Positions 42,138-52,732 are shown, numbered from the stretch's first letter. The stretch: DNA of 64,000 nt from CAYSBE01 sp044337585 (GCA_044337585.1 JBIINH010000001.1:1-64000), one strand, 5' to 3'. Numbers and translations are program-made. The notes: a model not told the origin generated them from the letters alone.

Positions 42138-43034
42138 ATGAATAGATTTTTGGTGTGTATTGTAGGTCCAACAGCTGTGGGAAAAACTACCCTTACCATC
42201 CACCTTGCACAAAAATTTAAAACTGTCATTGTATCAGCCGACTCTAGACAATTTTATAAAGAAGTTTCCATTGGTACGGCAAAGCCAAATGCAGCAGAAT
42301 TGACCGCAGTACCTCATTATTTCATCAACAATAAATCTATTTGGGAAACATACAATGCAGGCGATTTTGAACGAGAGGCTGTATCATTTATCAATACATA
42401 TTTACAAGATCATCAGTTGATACTCCTTTGTGGCGGATCGGGATTGTACGTAAAAGCGGTGCTTGAAGGCTTTGATCCATTGCCTACCGCAAATGAGCTG
42501 CTAAGAAAAGAATTGCAACAGCAATATGCAGAATTTGGAATAACCATATTGCAAACAAGGCTATTGAGCCTTTCACCAACGGCAACTGAAAATATAGAAA
42601 TGCACAATCCGCAGCGCCTTATGCGGGCCATTGAAATAGCAACAGGTTTTACACCTTCAGATACAGAATTATTACGAAATTTTACACCTATCATCATTGG
42701 TCTAGATATGCCTAGGGAGTCCTTATATAATAAAATAAATTTGCGTGTAGACCAAATGATGGCCTCTGGCTTGGAGGATGAAGCACGATCTATGCTACCC
42801 TACAGAAATACATATGCCATGAAAACGGTGGGATATGCAGAGCTTTTCGATTATTTTGATGGGAAACTATCAAAAGAAAATGCCGTAGCAAAGATCAAAC
42901 AACATTCAAGAAACTATGCCAAAAAACAGCTTACATGGTTTCGCAAAACAACCAGTATAAAATGGTTTTTGAATGATGAAACAGATGCCATTATTAGTTA
43001 TATAGAAACACAAATAAAAAATTACAACACCTAA
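42138..43034 (+). CDS. miaA: tRNA dimethylallyltransferase
   Basis: 298 residues, standard length. It adds the isopentenyl group to A37 of tRNAs that read U-starting codons. Signatures are the P-loop VGPTAVGKTTLTI, the DSRQFYKEVSIGTAKP substrate motif, CGGSGLYVKAV, RLMRAIEI and the C-terminal KQLTWFRK. Promoter not identified. It is followed 14 bases later by the cupin gene. Confidence 0.97.
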   Translation: MNRFLVCIVGPTAVGKTTLTIHLAQKFKTVIVSADSRQFYKEVSIGTAKPNAAELTAVPHYFINNKSIWETYNAGDFEREAVSFINTYLQDHQLILLCGGSGLYVKAVLEGFDPLPTANELLRKELQQQYAEFGITILQTRLLSLSPTATENIEMHNPQRLMRAIEIATGFTPSDTELLRNFTPIIIGLDMPRESLYNKINLRVDQMMASGLEDEARSMLPYRNTYAMKTVGYAELFDYFDGKLSKENAVAKIKQHSRNYAKKQLTWFRKTTSIKWFLNDETDAIISYIETQIKNYNT

Positions 43035-43048
43035 TAATTAGTTGCAAT

Positions 43049-43408
43049 ATGCCATATACCAAACAAGATAACCCATTTGTAGTGCCTACGACCGATAATA
43101 AATTGATTGAAGAACATTACGGAATGGCAACCACAGGCGACAAAGGCTTTTCCATTGCCCACATGATTGCACCAGTAGGATGGAGCGAGCCATACCAATA
43201 TCCACAATTTGATGAAGTGACAATTGTGATTAGCGGGCGTAAACAATTTGAAGTGGATGATGAAGTGGTGGTATTGAATGCTGGAGAAAGTATATTAATA
43301 CGTAAAGGCTCCAAAGTAAAATATGCCAACCCATTTGATACGCCTTGTGAATATTGGAGTTGTTGTGTGCCTGCATTTACCCTTGAAACAGCCAACCGTG
43401 AATCATGA
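43049..43408 (+). CDS. Small cupin-domain protein
   Basis: 119 residues, one cupin barrel at about 40-105, with the small strands PQFDEVTIVISGRKQFEVDD and LNAGESILIRKGSKVKYANP. The usual metal His triad is mostly absent (no HxH in the first cupin motif), so it may be non-enzymatic or bind a small molecule. It overlaps the next gene by 4 bases (ATGA), so the cupin and the phospholipase-like gene are translationally linked. Substrate unknown. Confidence 0.8.
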   Translation: MPYTKQDNPFVVPTTDNKLIEEHYGMATTGDKGFSIAHMIAPVGWSEPYQYPQFDEVTIVISGRKQFEVDDEVVVLNAGESILIRKGSKVKYANPFDTPCEYWSCCVPAFTLETANRES

Positions 43409-44370
43409 AAAAAATTAGCCTTACTATAGCCTGCTGTCTGTTTATCATCCATGGTTTCTCGTGGGGATTTTTTGCACACAAAGCCATTAACAGACTTGCT
43501 GTTTTTGCGCTGCCAGCAGAGATGTTCGGTTTTTATAAAGCCAATATAGATTTCATTACAGAGCATGCTGTTGACCCCGACAAAAGAAGGTACAGCGACC
43601 CAGATGAAGCTTGCCGGCATTATGTTGACTTGGATTATTTTGAAAAATCTGCTCCGATAGATACCGTTCCATTCAGGTGGGATGATGCCGTAAAAAAATA
43701 TTCAGAAGATACTTTGAAAGCTTACGGCATTGTACCTTGGCATATACAAATCATGGTATTGCGTTTGACCAAAGCATTTAAAGAAAATGATAAAGAACGA
43801 ATATTGCGAGTATCAGCTGAAATAGGACATTATATTTCTGATGCGCATGTGCCTTTACATGCCACAATGAACTATAATGGACAGCTTACCAATCAACATG
43901 GAATACATGGCTTTTGGGAATCGCGTTTGCCAGAACTGTATAGCAGTAATTATGATTTTTTTGTAGGTAAAGCACGATACCTAGACCAAACATTACAAGC
44001 TGCTTGGATGGCTTCGCAAGGTAGTTTTGCAGCTAAAGATTCGGTGCTTGATTTTGAAAGGAAACTTAATGCCTCATTTAGCCAGGACAATAAATATACT
44101 TATGAAATGAGGGGGCAAACCAAAATCAAGCAATACTCTAAGGGATATGCACAGGCCTATCACCAAATGCTAGGCGATCAAGTGGAGCGCAGGATGCGCG
44201 AATCAGTATTGATGGTAGCAAGTTTTTGGTACACGGCTTGGGTAAATGCTGGACAGCCTCAATTGCAAGATCAAGCTATCATTAAACTTTCAGAAGAAGA
44301 AATGAAGCAACAGCTAGAAGCCGAAAAGAAATTGTTATACGAAGAAAAAATGATTGGGAGAGAAGAATGA
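43405..44370 (+). CDS. Exported zinc-dependent phospholipase C / S1-P1 nuclease-like enzyme
   Basis: 321 residues. Signal peptide at about 1-19, cut before Trp20, which matches the N-terminal Trp zinc ligand of mature S1/P1 nucleases and phospholipase C. Zinc-ligand regions are visible: WGFFAHKAINRLA, CRHYVDLDY, IGHYISDAHVPLH (H and D ligands) and GIHGFWESRLP. It should act in the periplasm or outside the cell, on phospholipids or nucleic acids; the exact substrate is open. The C-terminus is Glu/Lys rich and may be unstructured. It ends directly against the convergent HU-SPOR gene. Confidence 0.85.
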   Translation: MKKISLTIACCLFIIHGFSWGFFAHKAINRLAVFALPAEMFGFYKANIDFITEHAVDPDKRRYSDPDEACRHYVDLDYFEKSAPIDTVPFRWDDAVKKYSEDTLKAYGIVPWHIQIMVLRLTKAFKENDKERILRVSAEIGHYISDAHVPLHATMNYNGQLTNQHGIHGFWESRLPELYSSNYDFFVGKARYLDQTLQAAWMASQGSFAAKDSVLDFERKLNASFSQDNKYTYEMRGQTKIKQYSKGYAQAYHQMLGDQVERRMRESVLMVASFWYTAWVNAGQPQLQDQAIIKLSEEEMKQQLEAEKKLLYEEKMIGREE

Positions 44371-45510
44371 TTATTGGGTTGCCAATACCCATGCATCAGG
44401 ATTAATTTCCTGTTTTGCTTTTCGCAAATATTTTTCAGCATCGGTCTTACTAGCAAATCCACCAATACTTACCCGGTTGCATTTGAATGCAGGATTATCT
44501 AACACTTGCGCATCAATACCTTTATGCTTCAATTCATTCACATAATTCACAGCGTTTTTCTCAACACAAAATACACCTGCAATAACATAATAGTTGATTT
44601 GCAAAGTTATTAAGGTCTTTTCATTAGCTGTTGGCATTTCTTCTTCTAAGGTTGTTAATTTCGGTTGCTCCATTATAGGAGGAAAGGCCCAATTGGCACG
44701 TGCAATAGTTAGGCTATTTAATACGTCAATCGGATTAGCTGACTCTGTGATTTCTACAAGTTCTACAATTGGTTGTTCAACAATTGCCTTAGCAACAGGT
44801 TCCACAATCATTTCACTTGATTCAATGGGAGCTTCAGTTGGCGTTGCTGTATCGTCATGTTTAGCAGAATCAAACCACGAAGTGAGGCTTAACGTACTAT
44901 TGCTTATAATTTGATTGTCAGGTTGAGCGAAGTAGATCCAACTATTTACCACCAATAGCAGACATAATGTTGCTGCTAACGTGGTTTGCCAAAATTTCAA
45001 CCTGCTTTTTGAACGTGCTGGTTTGGCAGGTTTCAATTCTTTGAAAATGCGGGATGATCTTGTTTTGATTTGACGAGATCCAATAACTTGTGCTTGATGA
45101 GGCGTAAGCCCAAAACTTCTAAAATCGTATCTATTTGCGTGGTCGGGAATGAAAACATAGTTGGCTTCTGCGTTCACCCTAAACCTGCCAAAATGAGGTA
45201 TCTCTAAATTTTTTTCTTGCAATAAATGTGATTTAAATGCTTCTACCCATTTATCAATCGAATGTAGAGCATCGGTGTATGAAACATCTTGGTTGCTGGC
45301 AAAATTGGCTATCAATAAGCCATCATTTGTTTTTAAATTTGGGTTGAATATAATGTGTTTGCCTGGAGGGATAATTACATGGGTAACCTGATCTATTCGG
45401 GCATGTTCCATATTGCAAACAAACCCGCCAAATCCGGGAATAATGACGCAATCATGCTTATATAAAAGCTTCTCTATTACCTGCCATATGGGGTGTTTTG
45501 CAAATTCCAT
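44371..45510 (-). CDS. HU-CCDC81-like domain protein with transmembrane helix and SPOR domain
   Basis: 379 residues. Residues 1-130 match the HU-CCDC81-like double domain of Bacteroidota (VIIPGFGGFVCN, LEIPHFGRFRV). One membrane segment lies at about 171-192 (TTLAATLCLLLVVNSWIYF), then a linker, and residues 300-379 form a SPOR domain (YYVIAGVFCVEKNAVNYVNEL) that binds denuded septal peptidoglycan. So a cytoplasmic HU-like part is tied across the membrane to a cell-wall sensor, which suggests a link between division site and chromosome. This layout is known from the phylum, but function is not settled. Confidence 0.85.
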   Translation of the reverse strand: MEFAKHPIWQVIEKLLYKHDCVIIPGFGGFVCNMEHARIDQVTHVIIPPGKHIIFNPNLKTNDGLLIANFASNQDVSYTDALHSIDKWVEAFKSHLLQEKNLEIPHFGRFRVNAEANYVFIPDHANRYDFRSFGLTPHQAQVIGSRQIKTRSSRIFKELKPAKPARSKSRLKFWQTTLAATLCLLLVVNSWIYFAQPDNQIISNSTLSLTSWFDSAKHDDTATPTEAPIESSEMIVEPVAKAIVEQPIVELVEITESANPIDVLNSLTIARANWAFPPIMEQPKLTTLEEEMPTANEKTLITLQINYYVIAGVFCVEKNAVNYVNELKHKGIDAQVLDNPAFKCNRVSIGGFASKTDAEKYLRKAKQEINPDAWVLATQ

Positions 45511-45582
45511 TCATATGCAAAATAAGTTAATTTCAGTTTTTACGCAAATGGAATTACAAATTAGGCTTTTGATATTTGCTTA

Positions 45583-47199
45583 TCAGAAACTTACGGCAAG
45601 ACCACCCAATATGTTAAATCCATATACTGGAAGTGCGAACCAACGTTGGTATTTGTTGTTGGTAAGATTATTTAGGTTCAAAAACAAGGCAACTGTTTTG
45701 GAATAGCGGTACTCAATGCCAATGTTTAAATCCACAAAACTATTGATTGATGCTTCTACATTGGAATTATTCAATTGAACGGTTCTTTTATCCCATGTAA
45801 AGGCTTCGCCACGCAACAAAAATTTATTGGAAATATTGTATAATAAATTCGTGCTGGTGGTAAAAGTTGGTCTTGAAAATGGTGCACTGATTGACAAATC
45901 GTAACCGTAATAATTGGCTGTGAATCCCAAATGGAAATGCTCGTAAAACTCATGGTTAAGTTCGGCAGTAAACTTAAATAGGCCAGCAGATGAGTTGTCA
46001 TACACGGTGTATTGACTCGCCAATGAACTATCAGAGCCGTAGAATAACATATTTTGTATGGTTGACCATGATGTGCGAACCAAGAAAGATGTTTGTGCAC
46101 TAATCAATCCCCTGAAACCAATAAAAGATTCAAACTGATTTAAGGTATTTTCTAATGACAACCCGCGCACAAAAGCATTTTCTGTGGTAATGCTTCTTAA
46201 GGTATTGCGTTGCAGGTTTCCAGTAATTCCTCCAAACACAGTAAGCGAACGAGGGATGATTTGATAAGCCACATCAGCTACTGGGAAAAAATGATATTTG
46301 AGTCCGTTTGAGTCGTTAAAGAAAGTAGAATTAAAGCCGAGGTTGAGGTTGAATTTGCTACTTATATTAAGAGAATAATTTGGATTTACATCAACAAACA
46401 CCCTGTTGTAATTGAGTGTAGGTGTATTGGTATTATTTTGCTGAATTGCAGTATAAACATTAAGCGGATTGCCTTGAATGCTCTTCCTAAAATCACCCGA
46501 CAAGATAAAGTCATTTTCGTCTATATCACGATTAGTGGAGTAGTTGTAGTATTTCAATCCAATTTTATACATCAATTTACTTGTGTCTTTTTGCACATTA
46601 CCATATGCAGCACCAAGTTGAAACAATCCAAATTCATTGCGAAGTAAATCCGCATTGGATGTTATATCTGTTGGTTTTGCTCCGTAAAGATTAACAACAT
46701 TTCGGTGATATAAGAAATCACTTTCCACCACTCCTTTGTCTACAAAACGTTTAGCATATACACCGGCAGTGTTGTTGCTAAACTGTTGGAGGTTTTCGGC
46801 ATCGGCTGACAAGTGTTTATAGAATGCACCCAGTTGGTAATTCTTATTTCGTTTGGAGTTGAGGTAGATTTCTGCCAAAGGCATGCTGTAATTTCCAAAC
46901 CCAAGTCGGGTGTAGTTGTTTTTAATTTTTGGCAACAAAGCCGTACCCAACGACAATGGTTTGATGGTATAAATAGTTGGGATATCGTTGTGCTTTATTT
47001 CTGGTAATTTGTATGAAAATTCAGGTTTGCGCACCTCCGGTATTTCTGGATTTGGATTGCTTTGAATTTTAATTGACTCACTTAATGTAGCCTTAAAAGG
47101 TTTGATCACATCAATGATATCAGTCCTAAGGGTATCGGTTTGTGCATGCACCACAGTCGATAAAATCATAAATATTGCAAGTGTTAATGATATTCTCAT
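45583..47199 (-). CDS. Outer-membrane beta-barrel protein (TonB receptor-like barrel)
   Basis: 538 residues, signal peptide at 1-19. After a short proline-rich linker (EIPEVRKPEFSYKLPEIKH) the rest is amphipathic strands, ending NLTNNKYQRWFALP and VYGFNILGGLAVSF, the standard last strands of a TonB-dependent receptor barrel. There is no plug domain, so it is a barrel-only relative rather than a complete receptor. It starts 7 bases after the giant TPR gene on the same strand, so the two are likely co-transcribed. The transported substance, if any, is unknown. Confidence 0.82.
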   Translation of the reverse strand: MRISLTLAIFMILSTVVHAQTDTLRTDIIDVIKPFKATLSESIKIQSNPNPEIPEVRKPEFSYKLPEIKHNDIPTIYTIKPLSLGTALLPKIKNNYTRLGFGNYSMPLAEIYLNSKRNKNYQLGAFYKHLSADAENLQQFSNNTAGVYAKRFVDKGVVESDFLYHRNVVNLYGAKPTDITSNADLLRNEFGLFQLGAAYGNVQKDTSKLMYKIGLKYYNYSTNRDIDENDFILSGDFRKSIQGNPLNVYTAIQQNNTNTPTLNYNRVFVDVNPNYSLNISSKFNLNLGFNSTFFNDSNGLKYHFFPVADVAYQIIPRSLTVFGGITGNLQRNTLRSITTENAFVRGLSLENTLNQFESFIGFRGLISAQTSFLVRTSWSTIQNMLFYGSDSSLASQYTVYDNSSAGLFKFTAELNHEFYEHFHLGFTANYYGYDLSISAPFSRPTFTTSTNLLYNISNKFLLRGEAFTWDKRTVQLNNSNVEASINSFVDLNIGIEYRYSKTVALFLNLNNLTNNKYQRWFALPVYGFNILGGLAVSF

Positions 47200-47206
47200 G
47201 GGTATA

Positions 47207-50200
47207 TTAATTATCAGATGGAGCTATTTTTTTATTTGAAGCTTCTTCAGAAGCAATAATTACTTTGAGTTTTTCGGATGCAATTGATTTCACATCTTCA
47301 CCGTCATAGTTTTCTAAAATACTTTGCAGGGTGGCTTTGGCTTGGAAATTATCTTTTTCAGCTACATACACGTCAGCCAAAAGTAAGTATGATTTTGCAA
47401 CCCAATATTCGTGTACAGATAGGTTATCTGCAATATCAAAAATTGTTTTCTTGCATGCCTTTAAGTCTTTACGTAGGTATTGTATAAATGCAATTTGGTA
47501 TTTCGATTCAGCCGCCCATATATTTTTGGTTTCTTTCGCCACAAACTGATAGTCAATCATTGCCGAATCAATCTGATTGCGTGATTGATAGAACCTTGCC
47601 ATGTTTAAGCGGGCTTCAATAATTCCATCTTTTTGCGTTACGGTGGAGTTTAAATAACGAATGGAAGCCGCAGCTGCAGCTTCGGTATTCCCTAATTGGG
47701 CTGCCGATTTAATTTGACCAGTTAAGGCAATGCTTAAGTTATCGCGGTTGCTGGCAATGCGCTCAAGGGAAGCGTAATTATCGAGTGCTTTCGCAAAATT
47801 CTTTTTCATATAATACAATACGGCCGTTTGTCTGGTAGACTTCTCTGTAAATTCATTTCTGTTTTGTAATGAAACGAACTCATAGCAAACCAAGGCACTA
47901 TCATAATTTTTTAAGCTGAAATCACATTCTGCTTTATAGTAATTGGCACGTAAAATAAAAAAGCCTCCAGGGAAACGGTTTATATAGTTACCAAAAAGTT
48001 TGCTTGATTTATTGCAATCACCCGATTTGTATGCATTAAATGCCGACTCATATGTTATTGAATCTTGGTATGTAGGTGATAGCTCTACATTTGGCAATAC
48101 TTTTACATATTCCAAATAGCCATCGGCATCTGAGTTTGATACAAAAATATTTTTCGCTACCATCAATGCATCTCTTGCTTCAGGTGTGTTTGGATATTCG
48201 GTAATCAGTTGTTTGAAAACCTCTAATGCTTCTTTGTCACGATTGGTATTATAATAGCACAAGCCTTTGTTTTGAATGGCTTTACGCAAGTATTGGCTTC
48301 TTGGGTAGTTATCAATAATATTTTGGTAACCTGTTATGGCATCATTGAAACGTTCACTTTGCATTTTAACTAAAGAAATTTCATAAACAGCATCATCGAT
48401 ATAGGTTGATTTTTTGTATTGGTTTATGATCACCGAGAGCATGGCTATTTTATCATCTGGCCTATTTAAAACCCCATAAATCGTGGCTTTTTGATATAAT
48501 GCATAGTCGCTGCCATTCAAATTTTTTTCTGTAATAAAGCTGTATTGGTCAAGTGCTTTTTGATATTGCCTAAGCACCAAATAGCAATCAGCAATACGCA
48601 TATTGGCATCGGTATAAATTTCAATATTGTTTAAGGCATATTCTGTTGCTGTAAATTTTTTCATTTCGGAAATACAATTGTCATAATCTTCTACTTTTAG
48701 GTGGCTATAGGCCATATTGTAAAATGACAGTGGGTAGAAACGAGTATCTTTTACCTCAGGATATTTTTGGAAGTTTTTGTACAAACGAATGCTCTCAGCA
48801 AATTGTCCTTCACGAAAAGCGATTTCAGCAAGCCAAAAAGAAGCAAGTGCATATAGTTTTTTATCCAATTCATACAATTGCGATTTCGTGAAGGTTGATT
48901 TGGCGCCTACGTAATCATTATTTAAATATAATTCTTCGGCTCGGTAATAACAAACACGCTGGTAAGCAAGCTGGGTGGTTGTATTTGGTTTGTTGATGCT
49001 TTCGATTATTGGAATGGCATCTTTATAGTTTTTGGTTGCCGTAAGCAAATCAGACATCATGCTTTTTGCTTCATCAATTATATCAGAAGAAGAATAATCA
49101 TTTACAAACTTTACCAAGTCTTTTAGTGCTTCTTGTTGAAACGATAATTCGAAAGAAAGTTTTGCATGATTAAACAAAGACAACTCTGTAACTTGTGAAT
49201 TAAATCCATTGTGATAAGCTCTATCGAATGCCAATCGGGCAGCTTGCTTTTGATTTGTAGCCAAGTAAGCTTCGGCCAAGTGATAGCTTGCAAACTGCGA
49301 AGTGGAATCTTTTTCTATTGCAATTTTACTAAGATATTCAATTGCTTTTGCATGATCACCTACTCGTAAGTATGAATAACCTAGCCTATATATATCTTGG
49401 TTTGTTTTTCCATTAGGCGATTTGCTATGAAACCTTTCTAGGAATGGCAAGGCTTTATTATAATTGCCAAGTTGAAAGTAAGACTGACCCACAATACCAG
49501 CAACGTCATTTACTATTTCTTTATTGGTAATGGTATCGGCAAAGCTTACCACATCAACATATTTTTTCTGGGCAAAATAAATCTGCGCAATATATACCTG
49601 TGATAGTCCACCAAAGATTTTGTTTTTTCCTACTTTTGTAAAGTGCTCCAATGCCTGTTCATACTTACCTTCACGGTAAATGATGTATCCATAATAATAG
49701 TTGGCACTTTCTAAATATTTATTCGGGTTGTCAATGATATTTCCGAGACTTTTCTTTGCATTTTCAAAATCATCTAATTTAAAATAGCAATATCCTTTGA
49801 TAAAAAACATATGCTCCGCTTGTTCAGGAGTAAGGTCTTCGGCACCTACTAGTGAAAGGTATTTTACAGCATTTTTATTGTCTTTGAGTCGATAAAAATA
49901 TTTGCCTAGTTGAAAAAGAGCAGGTTTTGATTTTGAGTGGTCGGTATATTGGGTACCAACCTTAAGCAATAAATTTACGGCATCAGGGTTGAGCAACTCC
50001 ATGGCACAAACACCTGCAAAATAGTAGGCATTAATTTTCATCTCTCGCTCGGTCGTCCGTTCGGCAAACATGATGAAATGTTTTTGCGCCTCTCCAAACA
50101 TATCATGGTTGTAAAGTTCGGTAGCCCGATTGTAAATGCGTTGGTTATTTGCATACACCTCACTTTTTTGCGCAAATGAAAGTGTAGTGAGCAAGCAAAA

Positions 50201-50239
50201 CAATATTGTGATGGTAAATTTGTGAATCTGATTTCGCAT
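47207..50239 (-). CDS. Large exported TPR-repeat protein
   Basis: 1010 residues, signal peptide at about 1-23 (ending SFAQ). Nearly the whole mature protein is tetratricopeptide-like repeats (about 20 or more), with typical turns such as AEYLFIKGYCYFKLDDFENAK-like units, GYSYLRVGDHAKAIEYLSKI and GLCYYNTNRDKEALEVFKQL. Such proteins build scaffolds in the periplasm. It lies between the TonB receptor at 50295 and the barrel at 45583, all minus strand, so it may assemble or serve those outer-membrane proteins; this is inferred from position. Confidence 0.9.
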   Translation of the reverse strand: MRNQIHKFTITILFCLLTTLSFAQKSEVYANNQRIYNRATELYNHDMFGEAQKHFIMFAERTTEREMKINAYYFAGVCAMELLNPDAVNLLLKVGTQYTDHSKSKPALFQLGKYFYRLKDNKNAVKYLSLVGAEDLTPEQAEHMFFIKGYCYFKLDDFENAKKSLGNIIDNPNKYLESANYYYGYIIYREGKYEQALEHFTKVGKNKIFGGLSQVYIAQIYFAQKKYVDVVSFADTITNKEIVNDVAGIVGQSYFQLGNYNKALPFLERFHSKSPNGKTNQDIYRLGYSYLRVGDHAKAIEYLSKIAIEKDSTSQFASYHLAEAYLATNQKQAARLAFDRAYHNGFNSQVTELSLFNHAKLSFELSFQQEALKDLVKFVNDYSSSDIIDEAKSMMSDLLTATKNYKDAIPIIESINKPNTTTQLAYQRVCYYRAEELYLNNDYVGAKSTFTKSQLYELDKKLYALASFWLAEIAFREGQFAESIRLYKNFQKYPEVKDTRFYPLSFYNMAYSHLKVEDYDNCISEMKKFTATEYALNNIEIYTDANMRIADCYLVLRQYQKALDQYSFITEKNLNGSDYALYQKATIYGVLNRPDDKIAMLSVIINQYKKSTYIDDAVYEISLVKMQSERFNDAITGYQNIIDNYPRSQYLRKAIQNKGLCYYNTNRDKEALEVFKQLITEYPNTPEARDALMVAKNIFVSNSDADGYLEYVKVLPNVELSPTYQDSITYESAFNAYKSGDCNKSSKLFGNYINRFPGGFFILRANYYKAECDFSLKNYDSALVCYEFVSLQNRNEFTEKSTRQTAVLYYMKKNFAKALDNYASLERIASNRDNLSIALTGQIKSAAQLGNTEAAAAASIRYLNSTVTQKDGIIEARLNMARFYQSRNQIDSAMIDYQFVAKETKNIWAAESKYQIAFIQYLRKDLKACKKTIFDIADNLSVHEYWVAKSYLLLADVYVAEKDNFQAKATLQSILENYDGEDVKSIASEKLKVIIASEEASNKKIAPSDN

Positions 50240-50294
50240 GGGTTTTGGAGCGTTAACTGATTGATTAACGTCAAAGCTATATGCAGAACGATTT

Positions 50295-52601
50295 TTAGAA
50301 GGAATAATTTATCCCCACTGTTGGCATTATTGGAAGTTGATCTATCCTTCGGTAATTAACCCTATCGAAATAAAAGATGTTGGCACGGTTGTAAACGTTG
50401 GTACACGCGACAGTGATCATAAGAATGCGTGTTTCAGAGAATGTTATTTTTTTAGACAGTGAAACATCCAGACGGTGGAAAGTTGGTAGTCTTCCGGTAT
50501 TGATGTCAGTAAAATATGGAGTTAATGTACCGTTGGTTGAAAGTGGATTGGATGATACACCTTGGTTGAAAGGTATTTGTTCATAAAATCCTTGCGTTTG
50601 TGTAAACGGAAAACCCGAACCAAAATTCCATCTACTATTAAAGTTCCAAGAGTTTTTCTTGCCAAAAGCAATCGTGCCGACTAAATTGATATTATGTCTT
50701 CTGTCAAAATTGGGGAAGTAATTTCTTGTTCCATCAAAACGATTGACGTAGGTTAACGAATAAACTGCCCAGATATAAAATCTTTTGTAATCATATTTAT
50801 AAAGCACGTCAAGTCCATATGCATCCCCATTTTCTACAATATAGCTTACTCTTTCTAATTCGGGTTTATTTCGGTTTTCAAAAGTGTTCTCATATTTCTT
50901 GTCACGGTTGATATTGGTTAGCTGGGTAAATTTTTTGTAGTAACTCTCTACACTTAACATACCGTGCAACCCGATGTCGAATTCAACACCACCAATTGCG
51001 TGCCAAGCAGTTTGCATACGGTAGGTTACAGGTTGGCCATTAAACGTGCTTGAAAGGTCGTTTTCCGGACTGCTTAAGAAGCCATAAAACAAGTTCACCA
51101 CATCTTGGTCAGACACGGCACTCATTAAGTTTTGTGAGTAGGTACCAATTGAACCAATAATACGCATATAATCTTTGGCATTCCATTTTACAGCAAGACG
51201 AGGCTCTACAGAAATATCGCCAATGGAAGCATAATACTGAATGCGAACACCTGGATCAAATACAAACCTGCCTGCTACTTTTTTATATTTTAAAAATCCA
51301 TTCAGTTCGGTTGAGTTTTCATTCTGACTTAGCTTTAACCCGAAAGGATTGTAATATTCAAAAGAAGTGTTGAAACCATTAATTTCAAATCCGTATTTTA
51401 TATCATCTTTTCCGATGATATTGGTAAAATTGAGGGCAATATTAAAACCACCTATTCCGCTACTTCTTGGCAATCCATCATTTTCAATTTGCTCCATATT
51501 ATAGTTGGAGTAGTTAACTGTACCATTTATAAGTGTTGAGCCTTCAGGTATTAAAAAGAAACTGCTGCCAAAACCATATGAGTTCCAATTATATTTGGTT
51601 TGAGGATAATTTACCTTGTCATTAAAATTAAATCCGAATAAATTAATTTTACTACCACCGGAACCAATTTTTGAGAATTTGGCATAAATATCATTAAACG
51701 AAAAAGGCAATCCGTTGTAAATATTATCAGGGTCGGCATATGGATAAAATGTTTGAGAAGTACGATCAAGATATGATGTTTTGTAAGAAATTATAAATGA
51801 AGAGCTCCCCCCATCTGAGAATTTACTTAATGGACCTTCAAGTAAAAACTTAGAAGCAATGGTGGATACATTTACTTTACCAGAAAGTCGTTTTTTATTT
51901 CCTTCTCGAGTTGATACGTCAATAATTGATCCAATACGTCCGCCATATTGTGCACCAAATCCCCCAGCATATACATCAGCTGTTCGTATGATATCTGCAT
52001 CAAAAACTGAAAATAAACCAATAGAATGGAATGGGTTATAAATGGTCATCCCATCAATCATTACTTTGTTTTGCACGGGTGGTCCACCTCGTAAGTATAA
52101 TTGGCCACCTTGGTCTCCACTAAATACGGCCCCGGGTATTACTTGTAGGTATTGGGCTAGATCAGGTTCACCACCAAAGCTTGGCAATTGCTTAAGGTCT
52201 TTGTTGGTAATGGTTATATTTGAAACCTTTGCATCGTATTTCTTTTTATCCCGCTCTCCTCTGATTTCTACTTCCTCTAATTGTTTCGAAATACGTGTGA
52301 GGTAAAAGTTTTGTTTAACAATTTGGTCTTCTTTTAGGTTGATCGTAAATTTAGCTGAGTCATATCCAAGGGCATAGCAACGCAGCACATACGTTCCTGG
52401 TCTAAGTTTGGTGAGCGCATAAAATCCATTGACATCGGTAGCCATTCCAATCTTTGTACCCTCTAGGTAAACAGGAGTATAAATTACCGGTTCACCACTT
52501 TCTTTGTCATAAACAAAGCCCCTTATTTCTCCGTTGTTTTGAGCCAAAAGCACACAACTTTGTAGTAATATATATATTAATGTAGAATATTTTTTTAGCA
52601 T
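50295..52601 (-). CDS. TonB-dependent receptor with carboxypeptidase-like regulatory domain
   Basis: 768 residues. Signal peptide at about 1-20, carboxypeptidase-regulatory-like beta domain at 24-110 (RGFVYDKESGEPVIYTPVYLEG), then the plug (about 120-230, with ITNKDLKQLPSFGGEPDLAQ and LRGGPPVQNKVMIDGM), then the barrel to the C-terminal GINYSF. It imports a ligand through the outer membrane using TonB. No SusD gene is adjacent, so it is not a standard polysaccharide-uptake pair. It is divergent from the export gene; its ATG is at 52601. Confidence 0.93.
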   Translation of the reverse strand: MLKKYSTLIYILLQSCVLLAQNNGEIRGFVYDKESGEPVIYTPVYLEGTKIGMATDVNGFYALTKLRPGTYVLRCYALGYDSAKFTINLKEDQIVKQNFYLTRISKQLEEVEIRGERDKKKYDAKVSNITITNKDLKQLPSFGGEPDLAQYLQVIPGAVFSGDQGGQLYLRGGPPVQNKVMIDGMTIYNPFHSIGLFSVFDADIIRTADVYAGGFGAQYGGRIGSIIDVSTREGNKKRLSGKVNVSTIASKFLLEGPLSKFSDGGSSSFIISYKTSYLDRTSQTFYPYADPDNIYNGLPFSFNDIYAKFSKIGSGGSKINLFGFNFNDKVNYPQTKYNWNSYGFGSSFFLIPEGSTLINGTVNYSNYNMEQIENDGLPRSSGIGGFNIALNFTNIIGKDDIKYGFEINGFNTSFEYYNPFGLKLSQNENSTELNGFLKYKKVAGRFVFDPGVRIQYYASIGDISVEPRLAVKWNAKDYMRIIGSIGTYSQNLMSAVSDQDVVNLFYGFLSSPENDLSSTFNGQPVTYRMQTAWHAIGGVEFDIGLHGMLSVESYYKKFTQLTNINRDKKYENTFENRNKPELERVSYIVENGDAYGLDVLYKYDYKRFYIWAVYSLTYVNRFDGTRNYFPNFDRRHNINLVGTIAFGKKNSWNFNSRWNFGSGFPFTQTQGFYEQIPFNQGVSSNPLSTNGTLTPYFTDINTGRLPTFHRLDVSLSKKITFSETRILMITVACTNVYNRANIFYFDRVNYRRIDQLPIMPTVGINYSF

Positions 52602-52732
52602 GAGCGGGGCGAATATAGCATTTCTGTATATACATCGGTTGATGTCAAAAATAACTTACTTAGCCAAGTACTACAGTAGTCAAATAGGCGTTTACATAAG
52701 TTGCACAGCATGGAATAAATGTTATTTTTGCC

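Noticed and set aside
43117..43620. 167-codon minus-strand frame opposite the cupin and phospholipase-like genes
   Set aside because: It is antisense to two well-supported genes, is low in recognisable motifs and runs across their overlap; it reads as a shadow frame.
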